Source: Bosea sp. RAC05
Lineage (GTDB): Bacteria; Pseudomonadota; Alphaproteobacteria; Rhizobiales; Beijerinckiaceae
Assembly: GCF_001713455.1 (NCBI RefSeq)
Contig: NZ_CP016464.1
Coordinates: 805,501-869,500, forward strand
Direction: 5' to 3'
Length of the DNA stretch: 64,000 nt
The position numbers were made by a program, and so were the translations under genes. Within the stretch, counting starts at the first letter, position 1, and the number at the start of each line of letters is the position of its first letter. The notes below the pieces were generated by a model that searched no databases, was not told the DNA's origin, and saw only the letters and a list, made by a program, of their open reading frames with translations. This document shows positions 17,291 through 25,213 of this stretch, piece after piece.

Positions 17291-18193
17291 ATGACCGATT
17301 TCACCACGGCGACCCGAATCCTCACCGCAGAGGAACAGGCCCCGGCCACCAAGGTCCGCGGCTACTGGCAGAATGTCGGCTACCGCCTGCGCTACGACTA
17401 CGTCACGCTCGCCTTCGCGCTCGTCATCGTCCTGATCGTGGCGCTGGCCGTGTTCGCGCCCTGGATCGCGCCGAAGGACCCCTACAAGACCTCGATGGCC
17501 TTCCGGCTGCGCCCGGTCGGCTTCCGCGACTTCCATCTCGGCACCGACGAGCTCGGCCGCGACATCCTCTCGCGCCTGATCCATGGCGGGCGCATGTCGC
17601 TGCTGATGGGCGTGGTGCCGGTGGTCTTCGCCACGCTGATCGGCGGCTTCCTCGGCGTCCTCGCCGGCTTCATCGGCGGCAAGCTGAACATGGCGATCAT
17701 GCGGACCATGGACGTCTTCTACGCCTTCCCCTCGATCCTGCTGGCGGTCGCGATCTCCGGCGCCATGGGCGGCGGCATGATGAACGGCATGGTGGCGCTG
17801 ACGCTGGTCTTCATCCCGCCGCTCTGCCGCATTGCCGAGACGGCGACGACCCAGGTGCGCGGGCTCGATTTCGTCGAGGCGGCGCGGGCATCGGGTGGCT
17901 CGACCCGCTCGATCATCGCCACCCACATCCTCGGCAACGTGCTGGGCCCGATCTTCATCTACGCCTCGGGCCTGGTTTCGGTCTCGATCCTGATCGCCTC
18001 GGGGCTGTCCTTCCTCGGCCTCGGCGTCGAGCCGCCGCATCCCGACTGGGGGCTGATGCTCTCGACCCTGCGCCAGTCGATCTACGTCAACCCGATCGTC
18101 TGCGCGCTGCCGGGCGTGATGATCTTCGTCACCTCACTCGCCTTCAACATGGTCAGCGACGGGCTGCGCCAGGCGATGGACGTCAGACTGTGA
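17291..18193 (+). CDS. ABC transporter permease (DppC/OppC type)
   Basis: A 300-residue second permease subunit. A cytoplasmic N-terminal tail of about 40 residues is followed by a hydrophobic segment, then the conserved FHLGTDELGRDILSRLIHGGR stretch that marks DppC/OppC, and the EAA loop (FVEAARASGGSTRSII). The C-terminus ends in the family-typical GLRQAMDVRL. It forms the membrane pore with the DppB-type protein. Its stop overlaps an alternative GTG start of the next ATPase gene. Confidence 0.93.
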   Translation: MTDFTTATRILTAEEQAPATKVRGYWQNVGYRLRYDYVTLAFALVIVLIVALAVFAPWIAPKDPYKTSMAFRLRPVGFRDFHLGTDELGRDILSRLIHGGRMSLLMGVVPVVFATLIGGFLGVLAGFIGGKLNMAIMRTMDVFYAFPSILLAVAISGAMGGGMMNGMVALTLVFIPPLCRIAETATTQVRGLDFVEAARASGGSTRSIIATHILGNVLGPIFIYASGLVSVSILIASGLSFLGLGVEPPHPDWGLMLSTLRQSIYVNPIVCALPGVMIFVTSLAFNMVSDGLRQAMDVRL

Positions 18194-18204
18194 AAGGGGC
18201 CGCC

Positions 18205-18234
18205 ATGTCCACGACTCCCATGTCCACGACTCCC
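18205..18234 (+). repeat. 15-bp tandem duplication at the start of the ATPase gene
   Basis: The 15 bases ATGTCCACGACTCCC occur twice in direct succession (18205-18219, 18220-18234), encoding MSTTP twice. Each copy contains an ATG, so either could serve as start codon. It looks like a recent slippage duplication. Confidence 0.85.
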
Positions 18235-19362
18235 GCGCCGACCGCCCGCCCGCCGCAGCTGTCCTCGGTCCCGGAGGGAGACCTCCGCGATCGCGGCGGC
18301 CCCTCCCAGCCGATGCTGATCGTCTCCGACCTGAAGAAGCATTTCGCGATCAAGGGAGGGATGCTCAACCGCACGCAGGGGCATGTCAGGGCCGTCGACG
18401 GCGTCTCCTTCACCGTGCTCAAGGGCGAGACGCTCGGCGTCGTCGGCGAGTCCGGCTGCGGCAAGTCCACCCTGGCGCGGCTCCTGATGCACCTCATTCC
18501 CTATGACGCAGGCGAGGTGCTGTTCGACGGCGAGTCAATCGGTGGCGTCCGCGGCCTGACGATGAAGGAGTTCCGGCGCGCCATGCAGATGGTGTTCCAG
18601 GACAGCTACTCCTCGCTCAACCCGCGCCTGCCGGTCGAGGAATCGATCGCCTACGGCCCGCGCGTCCATGGCATTCCCCCCGCCAAGGCCAAGGAGATCG
18701 CCCGCGAACTCCTCACCAAGGTCGGCCTCAAGCCCGATCTCTTCGCCCAGCGCTATCCGCACGAGCTCTCCGGCGGCCAGAAGCAGCGCGTCAACATCGC
18801 CCGGGCGCTCGCGCTCGAACCGCGGCTCCTGATCCTCGACGAGGCGGTCTCGGCGCTCGACAAATCGGTCGAGGCGCAGGTCCTGAACCTGCTGCGCCAG
18901 CTCAAGCGCCACTTCAACCTCACCTATGTCTTCATCAGCCACGATCTCGACGTGGTGCAGTACATCTCCGACCGCGTGCTGGTGATGTATCTCGGCGAGA
19001 TCGTCGAGATCGGGCCGGTGGATGCGATCTACGAGCATCCCAAGCACCCCTACACCCGTGCGCTCCTGGCCTCGCGGCTCTCCTTCGATCCGGCCGAGCG
19101 CGTCCATGAGGCGCCGCTGACCGGCGATCCGCCCAACCCGATCAACCCGCCGTCGGGCTGCCGCTTCCGCACCCGCTGCCCGATGGCCGAAAGCGTCTGC
19201 GCGGAAACCTCGCCCCGGCTCGAGGGCGCCGTCGCCGCCGACATCCATGTCGCCGCCTGCCACGTCCAGAACCCCGGCTCGGGCCACAGCCTCGCTGGCA
19301 AGGCGCCGGTGCTGGTCGCCAGGCCGAAGGCCGGCGCCGCCCCGCTGGCCGCCACCGCGTGA
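18205..19362 (+). CDS. ABC transporter ATP-binding protein (DppF/OppF type)
   Basis: A 385-residue ATPase with Walker A GESGCGKST, signature LSGGQKQR, Walker B LLILDEAVSALD and H-loop FISHDLD. The C-terminal oligopeptide/dipeptide domain has the Cys-rich pattern GCRFRTRCPMAESVC, typical of Opp/Dpp ATPases. The ATG at 18205 follows an aagggg ribosome site; a GTG at 18190 overlapping the permease stop is the alternative. Low-complexity Ser/Thr/Pro residues precede the ATPase domain and include the duplicated MSTTP. It works with the ATPase that follows. Confidence 0.92.
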   Translation: MSTTPMSTTPAPTARPPQLSSVPEGDLRDRGGPSQPMLIVSDLKKHFAIKGGMLNRTQGHVRAVDGVSFTVLKGETLGVVGESGCGKSTLARLLMHLIPYDAGEVLFDGESIGGVRGLTMKEFRRAMQMVFQDSYSSLNPRLPVEESIAYGPRVHGIPPAKAKEIARELLTKVGLKPDLFAQRYPHELSGGQKQRVNIARALALEPRLLILDEAVSALDKSVEAQVLNLLRQLKRHFNLTYVFISHDLDVVQYISDRVLVMYLGEIVEIGPVDAIYEHPKHPYTRALLASRLSFDPAERVHEAPLTGDPPNPINPPSGCRFRTRCPMAESVCAETSPRLEGAVAADIHVAACHVQNPGSGHSLAGKAPVLVARPKAGAAPLAATA

Positions 19363-19372
19363 GGATGAACCG

Positions 19373-20407
19373 ATGACGACAGCCACAGCGCCCTCCACCG
19401 TTCCCGGTCCCGTCGCCCTCGCCGCGGTCAGGCCGCTGGTTGAGGTCGAGGATCTCTCGGTCAAATTCGTCAGCCGCGAGGCGACGGTCGCTGCCGTCAA
19501 CGGCGTCTCCTTCGCCATTCAGCCGGGCGAGGTGCTCTGCATCATCGGTGAGTCCGGCTCCGGCAAATCCGTGACGATGCGCGCCTTGATGCGGCTTCTG
19601 CCCAAGGGCCGCACGAAGATCGGCGGGCGGATGCGCGTCGGCGAGCACGACATCATGGCGCTCAGCGACAAGGAGCTGACGCAGATCCGCGGCTCGACGA
19701 TCTCGATGATCTTCCAGGAGCCGATGACGGCGCTCGACCCCGTCTACACGATCGGTCACCAGATCGCCGAGACGGTCGTCAAGCACGAGGGCTGCTCCTA
19801 TGCCGACGGGCTGAAGCGCGGGCTGGAATTGCTCGAATTCGTCAAGGTGCCCTCGCCGGAGCGGCGCCTGAAGGCCTATCCGCACGAGCTCTCCGGCGGC
19901 CTGCGCCAGCGCGCGATGATCGCGATGGCGCTGTCCTGCCGGCCGCAGCTCCTGCTGGCCGACGAGCCGACGACCGCGCTCGACGCGACCGTGCAGATCC
20001 AGGTGCTGGTGCTGCTGCGCAAGCTCCAGCGCGACATGGGCATGAGCGTGATCTTCGTCACCCATGATCTCGGCGTCGCCGCCCAGATCGCCGACCGTGT
20101 CGCGGTGATGTATGCCGGCCGCGTCGTCGAATCCGGTCCGGTGCGCGACGTGCTGATGAACCCGCAGCACCCCTATACCCGCGGCATGCTCGCCTCGTCC
20201 GTCCATGGCAGCGCCCGCGGCGTCGACATCGAGGCGATCCCCGGCTCGCCGCCCGACATGCGCCGCCTGCCGCCGGGCTGCGCCTTCGCACCGCGCTGTA
20301 AATTCGCCGACGAGGCCTGCCGCGCAGCGAGCCCGCCGGAAACATCGCCCGCGCCCGACCGCACGGTCTGCTGCTTCAAGGTCGGCTCGCCCGCCCTGTC
20401 CTCCTGA
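19373..20407 (+). CDS. ABC transporter ATP-binding protein (DppD/OppD type)
   Basis: A 344-residue ATPase with Walker A GESGSGKS, a Q-loop in IFQEPMTALDP, signature LSGGLRQR, Walker B LLADEPTTALD and switch FVTHDLG. The C-terminal GCAFAPRCKFADEAC is the Cys-rich domain of dipeptide/oligopeptide ATPases. The start at 19373 is preceded by gagga and lies 10 bases after the previous gene. It completes an SBP-permease-permease-ATPase-ATPase set. Enzymes of amide breakdown follow in the same direction. Confidence 0.92.
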   Translation: MTTATAPSTVPGPVALAAVRPLVEVEDLSVKFVSREATVAAVNGVSFAIQPGEVLCIIGESGSGKSVTMRALMRLLPKGRTKIGGRMRVGEHDIMALSDKELTQIRGSTISMIFQEPMTALDPVYTIGHQIAETVVKHEGCSYADGLKRGLELLEFVKVPSPERRLKAYPHELSGGLRQRAMIAMALSCRPQLLLADEPTTALDATVQIQVLVLLRKLQRDMGMSVIFVTHDLGVAAQIADRVAVMYAGRVVESGPVRDVLMNPQHPYTRGMLASSVHGSARGVDIEAIPGSPPDMRRLPPGCAFAPRCKFADEACRAASPPETSPAPDRTVCCFKVGSPALSS

Positions 20408-20429
20408 AACTCGCACGAGAGAGCCCGCC

Positions 20430-21140
20430 ATGCACAAGGTCGAGATTCCCGCCTATGTCACCGAGCATGTCGTCGCCCGCCGCGGCGTCGAGCATGTTTA
20501 TGCCGATCTCGATCCCGCCCGCACGGCGCTGATCGTGGTCGATCTCCAGAACGGCTTCATGATGCCGGGCGTCGCCCATGCGCTCTGCGACACGGCCCGC
20601 GAGATCGTGCCCAACGTCAACCTCATCGCCGACGCCGTGCGCCGGACCGGCGGCAAGGTGTTCTGGATCAAGAACACCCATGACGAGGCCTGCCTGACCT
20701 CCTGGTCGCATTTCCACGAGGATCTGACGCGGCCGGAGCGGCGCGGCGCCCGCGTCGAATCCATGTCGGAAGGCAAGCTCGGCCACGAGCTCTGGGCCGA
20801 TCTCGAGGTCAGGCCGGAGGACGAGATCGTCCAGAAGACGCGTTTCAGCGCCTTCATCCAGGGCTCGTCCGATCTCGAGGCGCGGCTGCGGGCGCAGGGC
20901 TATGACACGCTGATCATCACCGGCACGGTGACCAATGTCTGCTGCGAATCGACCGCCCGCGACGCCATGATGCTGAACTTCAGGACGATCATGGTCACCG
21001 ACGGCAACGCCGCCAATTCCGATGCCGAGCACAACGCCTCGCTGATCGCCTTCTACCTCACCTTCGGCGACATCATGGACACGCAGATGCTGATCGGCTG
21101 TCTTGAGACGAACGCCCGCTTCCGCGAGGCGGCCGAGTAA
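20430..21140 (+). CDS. isochorismatase-fold cysteine amidohydrolase 2
   Basis: A 236-residue paralogue of the protein at 13503. The catalytic residues are Asp38 (VVDLQNGF), Lys136 (QKTRFSAF) and Cys171 (TNVCCESTARDA). It shares the IPxYVxxxVVxRRG start and the DPARTALIVVDLQNGFM block with copy 1, so the two come from one duplication, although the middle (residues 80-125) differs and probably shapes substrate choice. It is co-transcribed with the ABC transporter. Hydrolysis of a carbamoyl or ureido group is the likely activity; isochorismate is unlikely here. Confidence 0.87.
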   Translation: MHKVEIPAYVTEHVVARRGVEHVYADLDPARTALIVVDLQNGFMMPGVAHALCDTAREIVPNVNLIADAVRRTGGKVFWIKNTHDEACLTSWSHFHEDLTRPERRGARVESMSEGKLGHELWADLEVRPEDEIVQKTRFSAFIQGSSDLEARLRAQGYDTLIITGTVTNVCCESTARDAMMLNFRTIMVTDGNAANSDAEHNASLIAFYLTFGDIMDTQMLIGCLETNARFREAAE

Positions 21141-21173
21141 CCCGGCGCGCGCGCCCGACACCCAGAGAGAGAT

Positions 21174-22175
21174 ATGCCTGCTTTGCCCAAGGTCGCGGTC
21201 ATTGGGACCGGCGGCACGATCTGTTCCATCGGCACCGGCCCCTTCGACATCCTCGACTACGGCGCTAATGAACGGATGCTCCATGCCGACGCGCTGGTGG
21301 CGATGTTTCCCGACGTCGCTCAGCTCGCCGAGATCATCGCTGTTCCGTTCAAGGCGGTGCCGAGCCCCAACATCTTCTTCGAGGACTGGAAGACGCTCGT
21401 CCTGACCTGCGACCGGCTGGTCGCCGAGCATCCCGACCTCGCCGGCATCGTCATCCTGCACGGCACCGCCTCGCTGGAGGAGACGGCCTATTTCCTCAGC
21501 CTGACGGTGAAGGTGGCGGTGCCGGTCGTCGTCGTCGGCTCGCAGCGCCCGGCGAGCGCGCTGTCGACCGATGCGGGGATGAACCTCGCCAATGCGATCC
21601 GCACCGCGGCCTGCCCGCAGGCGCGCGGGCTCGGCGTTCTCGTCCTGCTGAACGACGAGATCCACGCCGCCCGCGATGTATCCAAGACCTCGACCTTCAG
21701 GCTGCAGACCTTCCGCTCGCCCGATTTCGGCGTGCTCGGCCATGCCGATGGCGATGCCGTCGTGTTCTACCGCAAGCCGCTGCGGAAGGCGGCGCCCGAC
21801 ACGGAGTTCGACATCCGCGCCCTCGACGCCCTGCCGCGCGTCGACATCGTGCTGGCCTATACCGGCTCGGACGGCACGGCGGCGCGCGCCTTCGTCGCGG
21901 CCGGTGCGAAGGGCATCGTCTCGGCGGGCTTCGCGCCGGGCTTCGCCGGCCCGGCCGATTTCGAGGTGCTGAAACAGGCCGCTGCGGACGGCATTGTCGT
22001 GATGCAGTCGACCCGCGCCGGCTCGGGCCGCACCTTCAAGGGCAAGCGCCTGCGCGAGGGCGGCTTCCTGATCACCGACAATCTCACGCCGCAGAAGGCG
22101 CGGCTGCTGCTCGCGCTGGCGCTGACGGTCAGCGCCGAGCCGGCCGAGATCGAACGCATCTTCCTGACCTATTGA
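21174..22175 (+). CDS. asparaginase-fold protein with altered active site
   Basis: A 333-residue member of the L-asparaginase/glutaminase family. The first Thr motif is intact (GTGGTI, Thr15), as is the Lys region (SKTSTFRL). The second motif, normally HGTDT, reads HGTAS (residues 96-100): the Asp that partners the second Thr is Ala99. That Asp is important in classical type II asparaginases, so activity or substrate may have changed. No signal peptide is obvious, so it is probably cytoplasmic. It lies between isochorismatase 2 and an EamA carrier, with the downstream start two bases after its stop. Confidence 0.82.
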   Translation: MPALPKVAVIGTGGTICSIGTGPFDILDYGANERMLHADALVAMFPDVAQLAEIIAVPFKAVPSPNIFFEDWKTLVLTCDRLVAEHPDLAGIVILHGTASLEETAYFLSLTVKVAVPVVVVGSQRPASALSTDAGMNLANAIRTAACPQARGLGVLVLLNDEIHAARDVSKTSTFRLQTFRSPDFGVLGHADGDAVVFYRKPLRKAAPDTEFDIRALDALPRVDIVLAYTGSDGTAARAFVAAGAKGIVSAGFAPGFAGPADFEVLKQAAADGIVVMQSTRAGSGRTFKGKRLREGGFLITDNLTPQKARLLLALALTVSAEPAEIERIFLTY

Positions 22176-22177
22176 CG

Positions 22178-23092
22178 ATGACCGTGATCCTGAAGGCGCC
22201 GGCGGGGGAGGAGCGCGACGCGCGACGCGGCGTCGTGATGATGCTCGTCGGGCTGGCGCTGTTCTCGATCCTGAACGGTGTCGTCAAGGCGCTGGCGGAG
22301 ACCTTCGCGGTCAACCAGATCGTCTTCTTCCGCAACGGCTTCGCGCTCGTCACCCTGCTGCTGATGGCGCGCGGGCTCGGGGGCTTTGCCGCGCTGAAAG
22401 TCCACAACCGTCCCGGCATGGCGCTGCAGGCCGTGCAGTTCACCGCCGTGCTGCTCTTCATCTTCGTGGCCTATCGCCACATGCCTCTGGCCGACGCGAC
22501 CGCGATCTCCTTCCTCCAGCCGGTCCTCGTGCTGCTGCTCTCGGCGCCGCTGCTCGGCGAGAAGGTGACGCGACTGGGCTGGCTCGCACTGCTGCTCGGG
22601 CTCGGGGGCGTGCTGCTGATGGTCAAGCCGAGCGGCGGCGGCAGCCTGTTCGGGCTGACCATGTCGGTCATCGGCACGGTCTTCAGCGCGCTCTCGCTGA
22701 TCCAGCAGCGCAGCCTCTCGCGCAACGAAACCTCGCTGTCGATCGCCTTCTGGACCCTGGCCGGCTCGGCGCTGCTCGTCCTCCCGAGCCTGCCCTTCAA
22801 CTGGGTCCAGCCGACGCCGGCGCAATGGGCGCTGCTGATCGGCAACGGCCTGGCCTCGGGCGCCTGCCAGTATTTGACCACGCGGGCGCTCTTCCATGCG
22901 CCGGTGGCGACGATCGCGCCGCTCTCCTACACCAAGATGCTCTGGGCGCTGATCGTCGGCTTCGTCTGGTTCGGCGACGTGCCGACGCTGCTCGTCCTCG
23001 GCGGCTCGGCGATCGTGATCGTCGCGAGCGCGCTGGTCTATCTGGCCCCCAAGCCGGTGCCCGCCCCGGTCAGGCTCGAAGAAGCGCCATGA
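22178..23092 (+). CDS. EamA/DMT-type membrane carrier 2
   Basis: A 304-residue inner-membrane protein with about ten hydrophobic segments in two EamA repeats; the second half includes TRALFHAPVATIAPLSYTK, typical of the family. The ATG at 22178, two bases after the asparaginase stop, is chosen; a TTG at 22172 is an alternative. It overlaps the next gene by four bases (ATGA). Its place between amide hydrolases and an AbrB-type protein suggests it moves a substrate or product of the pathway. Confidence 0.85.
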   Translation: MTVILKAPAGEERDARRGVVMMLVGLALFSILNGVVKALAETFAVNQIVFFRNGFALVTLLLMARGLGGFAALKVHNRPGMALQAVQFTAVLLFIFVAYRHMPLADATAISFLQPVLVLLLSAPLLGEKVTRLGWLALLLGLGGVLLMVKPSGGGSLFGLTMSVIGTVFSALSLIQQRSLSRNETSLSIAFWTLAGSALLVLPSLPFNWVQPTPAQWALLIGNGLASGACQYLTTRALFHAPVATIAPLSYTKMLWALIVGFVWFGDVPTLLVLGGSAIVIVASALVYLAPKPVPAPVRLEEAP

Positions 23093-24243
23093 AGCTCCTG
23101 ACATCGCCCGTCGCAGCCTGGATGCGGGACGTCCGGGCCGGCTTTGCCGCCATGCGACCCTCCCGCTTCCCCTATCCCCGCTTCGCCCTGGCGCTGGCGC
23201 TCGGTGTGGCGGGCGGCCTGCTGTTCCAGCGGCTGTCGCTGCCCTTGCCCTGGATGATGGGCCCGATGGTGTTCTGCACGCTCGCGGCGCTGCTGCGCGC
23301 GCCGGTCGCCGCGCCGCCGGTGATCCGCCCGCCCATGACGATGGTGATCGGCGTCATGCTCGGCGCCGCCTTCAGCCCCGATCTCATGGCGCGCATCCCG
23401 CAATGGTGGCCGGCCACGCTCGGGCTCGTCGCCTTCATCGCGCTCTGCGGCGGCTCGGTGGTCTGGTATTTCCGCGCCATTGGCGGCTATGACCGCACCA
23501 CCGCCTATTTCGCCGGCATGCCGGGCGGGCTGGTCGAGATGATCAGCATCGGCGAGGAGCGCGGCGGCGACGGCCAGGTCATCGCGCTCGTCCATTCGGT
23601 CCGCATCCTGCTCATCGTCATGACGCTGCCCTTCGCCATCCAGTGGCTCGAGGGCGTCTCGCTGAACCGGATGGCTGGCGCCGTCTCCGTCTTCGCCACG
23701 CCCGCGACGGCCGAGGTCTGGCTGCTCGGCTGCGGGCTGGCCGGCTGCCTCCTCGGCCACAGGCTGAACCTGCCCGCGAAATATCTGCTCGGACCGATGC
23801 TGGTCAGCGCCGCCGTCCATCTCGCGGGCTGGAGCGACTTCAAGCCACCCTTCGAGATCGTCAATGCGGCCCAGCTGATCCTCGGCGTCGTCATCGGCTG
23901 TCGCTTCGCCGGCACGGCGCCGCGCACCGTCGGGCGCATCATCCTGCTCTCGCTGGGCTCGACCGCGATCCTGCTGTTCTGGACCGGCGCCTGTGCCGCG
24001 CTAGTCTCCTGGCTCACCGGTTTCCGCGCGATGACGCTGATCCTCGCCTACTCCCCGGGCGGGCTCGCCGAGATGAGCCTGATCGCGCTCGCCGTCCATG
24101 CCGAGGTCGCCTTCGTCGCCGCCCACCACATCATCCGCATCTTTGTGGTGATGGTGGCCGCCGCGCCGGTCTATGCGGTGATCGCTCGTTTCGGCCGGGG
24201 GCAGGCCAGGTCCCCTGCGCCGCGCGGGATGCCGGCCGAATGA
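23089..24243 (+). CDS. AbrB-family duplicated membrane protein
   Basis: A 384-residue integral membrane protein with two similar halves, each with an AGMPGGLVEMI / AYSPGGLAEMS motif. This is the AbrB-duplication family, once mislabelled as ammonia monooxygenase and sometimes as transcriptional regulator because of the name. It has about ten membrane segments and no DNA-binding part, so a transport role is more likely. It is the last gene of the transporter/amidohydrolase unit and is coupled to the EamA carrier by overlap. The substrate is unknown. Confidence 0.8.
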   Translation: MKLLTSPVAAWMRDVRAGFAAMRPSRFPYPRFALALALGVAGGLLFQRLSLPLPWMMGPMVFCTLAALLRAPVAAPPVIRPPMTMVIGVMLGAAFSPDLMARIPQWWPATLGLVAFIALCGGSVVWYFRAIGGYDRTTAYFAGMPGGLVEMISIGEERGGDGQVIALVHSVRILLIVMTLPFAIQWLEGVSLNRMAGAVSVFATPATAEVWLLGCGLAGCLLGHRLNLPAKYLLGPMLVSAAVHLAGWSDFKPPFEIVNAAQLILGVVIGCRFAGTAPRTVGRIILLSLGSTAILLFWTGACAALVSWLTGFRAMTLILAYSPGGLAEMSLIALAVHAEVAFVAAHHIIRIFVVMVAAAPVYAVIARFGRGQARSPAPRGMPAE

Positions 24244-24261
24244 AGCGTTACGGCTGTTTAG

Positions 24262-24273
24262 ATTGCATACAAT
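24262..24273 (+). promoter_or_regulatory. predicted GntR operator, site 6
   Basis: ATTGCATACAAT, a near-perfect palindrome with a -10-like TACAAT, lies 191 bases upstream of the GntR gene. It would allow autoregulation of the regulator. Confidence 0.62.
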
Positions 24274-24463
24274 GAAGCGCTGAAGCGCCTATCATGCACA
24301 CTTTCCCGTCAACGCGCCCTGAATCACGTTGACGACCGGGTCGCGGGCCCCTAACTGCCTGCCAGCTGTACACGATCGAGATGATTCTGCCGCTGGCATG
24401 ATCAGCCTCGGGCCGCGGGCAGGGCCCCTTCTTCATCCGCCTCTCCGACAGGACGACTCAATC

Positions 24464-25165
24464 ATGGCGACACGCGGCGTCTCCGTCACCAACAAGCTCA
24501 GGGAAGCCGTGCTCGGAGGCGACTATGCCGGCGGCACGCGCCTGAACGAGGTCGATCTCGCCGACGCGCTGGCCGTGTCGCGCACGCCGATCCGGGCCGC
24601 CCTCTCGACGCTGGCGGCCGAAGGGTTGCTCGAGTATCGCCCCAACAGCGGCTACGCGGTGAAGACCTTCGCCGCCAAGGACATTGAGGGCATCTATGTC
24701 GTGCGCGCCAACCTCGAGGGCCTTTGCGCGCGGCTGGTGGCGCAGCAGGGCCTGTCGGACGTCCACCGCGGGCTCCTGCACAAGGTGCTGGCGGAGAGTG
24801 AGGAACTGCAGACAGTCGAGAGCTGGACCGACGAGGTCTCCGATCTCTGGCGCGATCTCAACGACCGCTTCCACAACACGCTGATCGAAGCCTCGGGCAA
24901 CTCGCATCTCGCGATGATGCTGCGCAAGTCCCGCGCTATTCCGCTGCTCAACCAGCTCAAGTTCCGCTGGTTCGACCTGGAAACGCTGGCGCGCGCCCAT
25001 GACGACCACAGCCAGATCTTCGCTGCCATCACCGGCGGGCAGGTCGTGCGGGCCGAGAGCATCGCCGAGGAGCATGTCTATCGCTCGGGCCAGCGCATCA
25101 TCGAGCACTGGCGCAAGATGGATACCCGCAAGCCGGCCGCCGGCACGAAGGCGCGCGCCGCCTGA
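24464..25165 (+). CDS. GntR-family (FCD) transcriptional regulator
   Basis: A 233-residue regulator. Its N-terminal winged helix (about residues 5-70) has the GntR pattern GTRLNEVDLADALAVSRTPIR followed by LAAEGLLEYRPNSGYAV. Its C-terminal all-helical FCD domain has metal/ligand residues in FHNTLIEASGN and AHDDHSQIF. FCD proteins are ligand-released repressors whose operators are often TTGTATACAA-like, which matches the ATTG-N4-CAAT sites of this window. The start at 24464 gives the normal domain length; earlier ATGs would add an unstructured leader. It sits in the middle of the amide region and is convergent with amidase 3. It is the obvious candidate controller. Confidence 0.88.
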   Translation: MATRGVSVTNKLREAVLGGDYAGGTRLNEVDLADALAVSRTPIRAALSTLAAEGLLEYRPNSGYAVKTFAAKDIEGIYVVRANLEGLCARLVAQQGLSDVHRGLLHKVLAESEELQTVESWTDEVSDLWRDLNDRFHNTLIEASGNSHLAMMLRKSRAIPLLNQLKFRWFDLETLARAHDDHSQIFAAITGGQVVRAESIAEEHVYRSGQRIIEHWRKMDTRKPAAGTKARAA

Positions 25166-25176
25166 CCTGCCGCTGT

Positions 25177-25202
25177 CGCGGCACGGCCGGGGCCGTGCCG
25201 CG
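25177..25202. terminator. bidirectional stem-loop between GntR and amidase 3
   Basis: A perfect 12-bp inverted repeat (25177-25188 with 25191-25202) lies in the 48 bases between two convergent genes. It has no T-run on either side, but its position suggests it ends both transcripts. Confidence 0.55.
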
Positions 25203-25213
25203 CGGGAGCCGCC

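Noticed and set aside
14581..17352. A 923-codon open frame on the minus strand opposite the binding protein and permease
   Set aside because: It is a mirror of GC-rich third positions on the real plus-strand genes; the product is Arg/Asp/His-rich with no domain. The same applies to other long opposite frames at 3074-4585, 5732-7540, 26762-29377 and 32745-34415.
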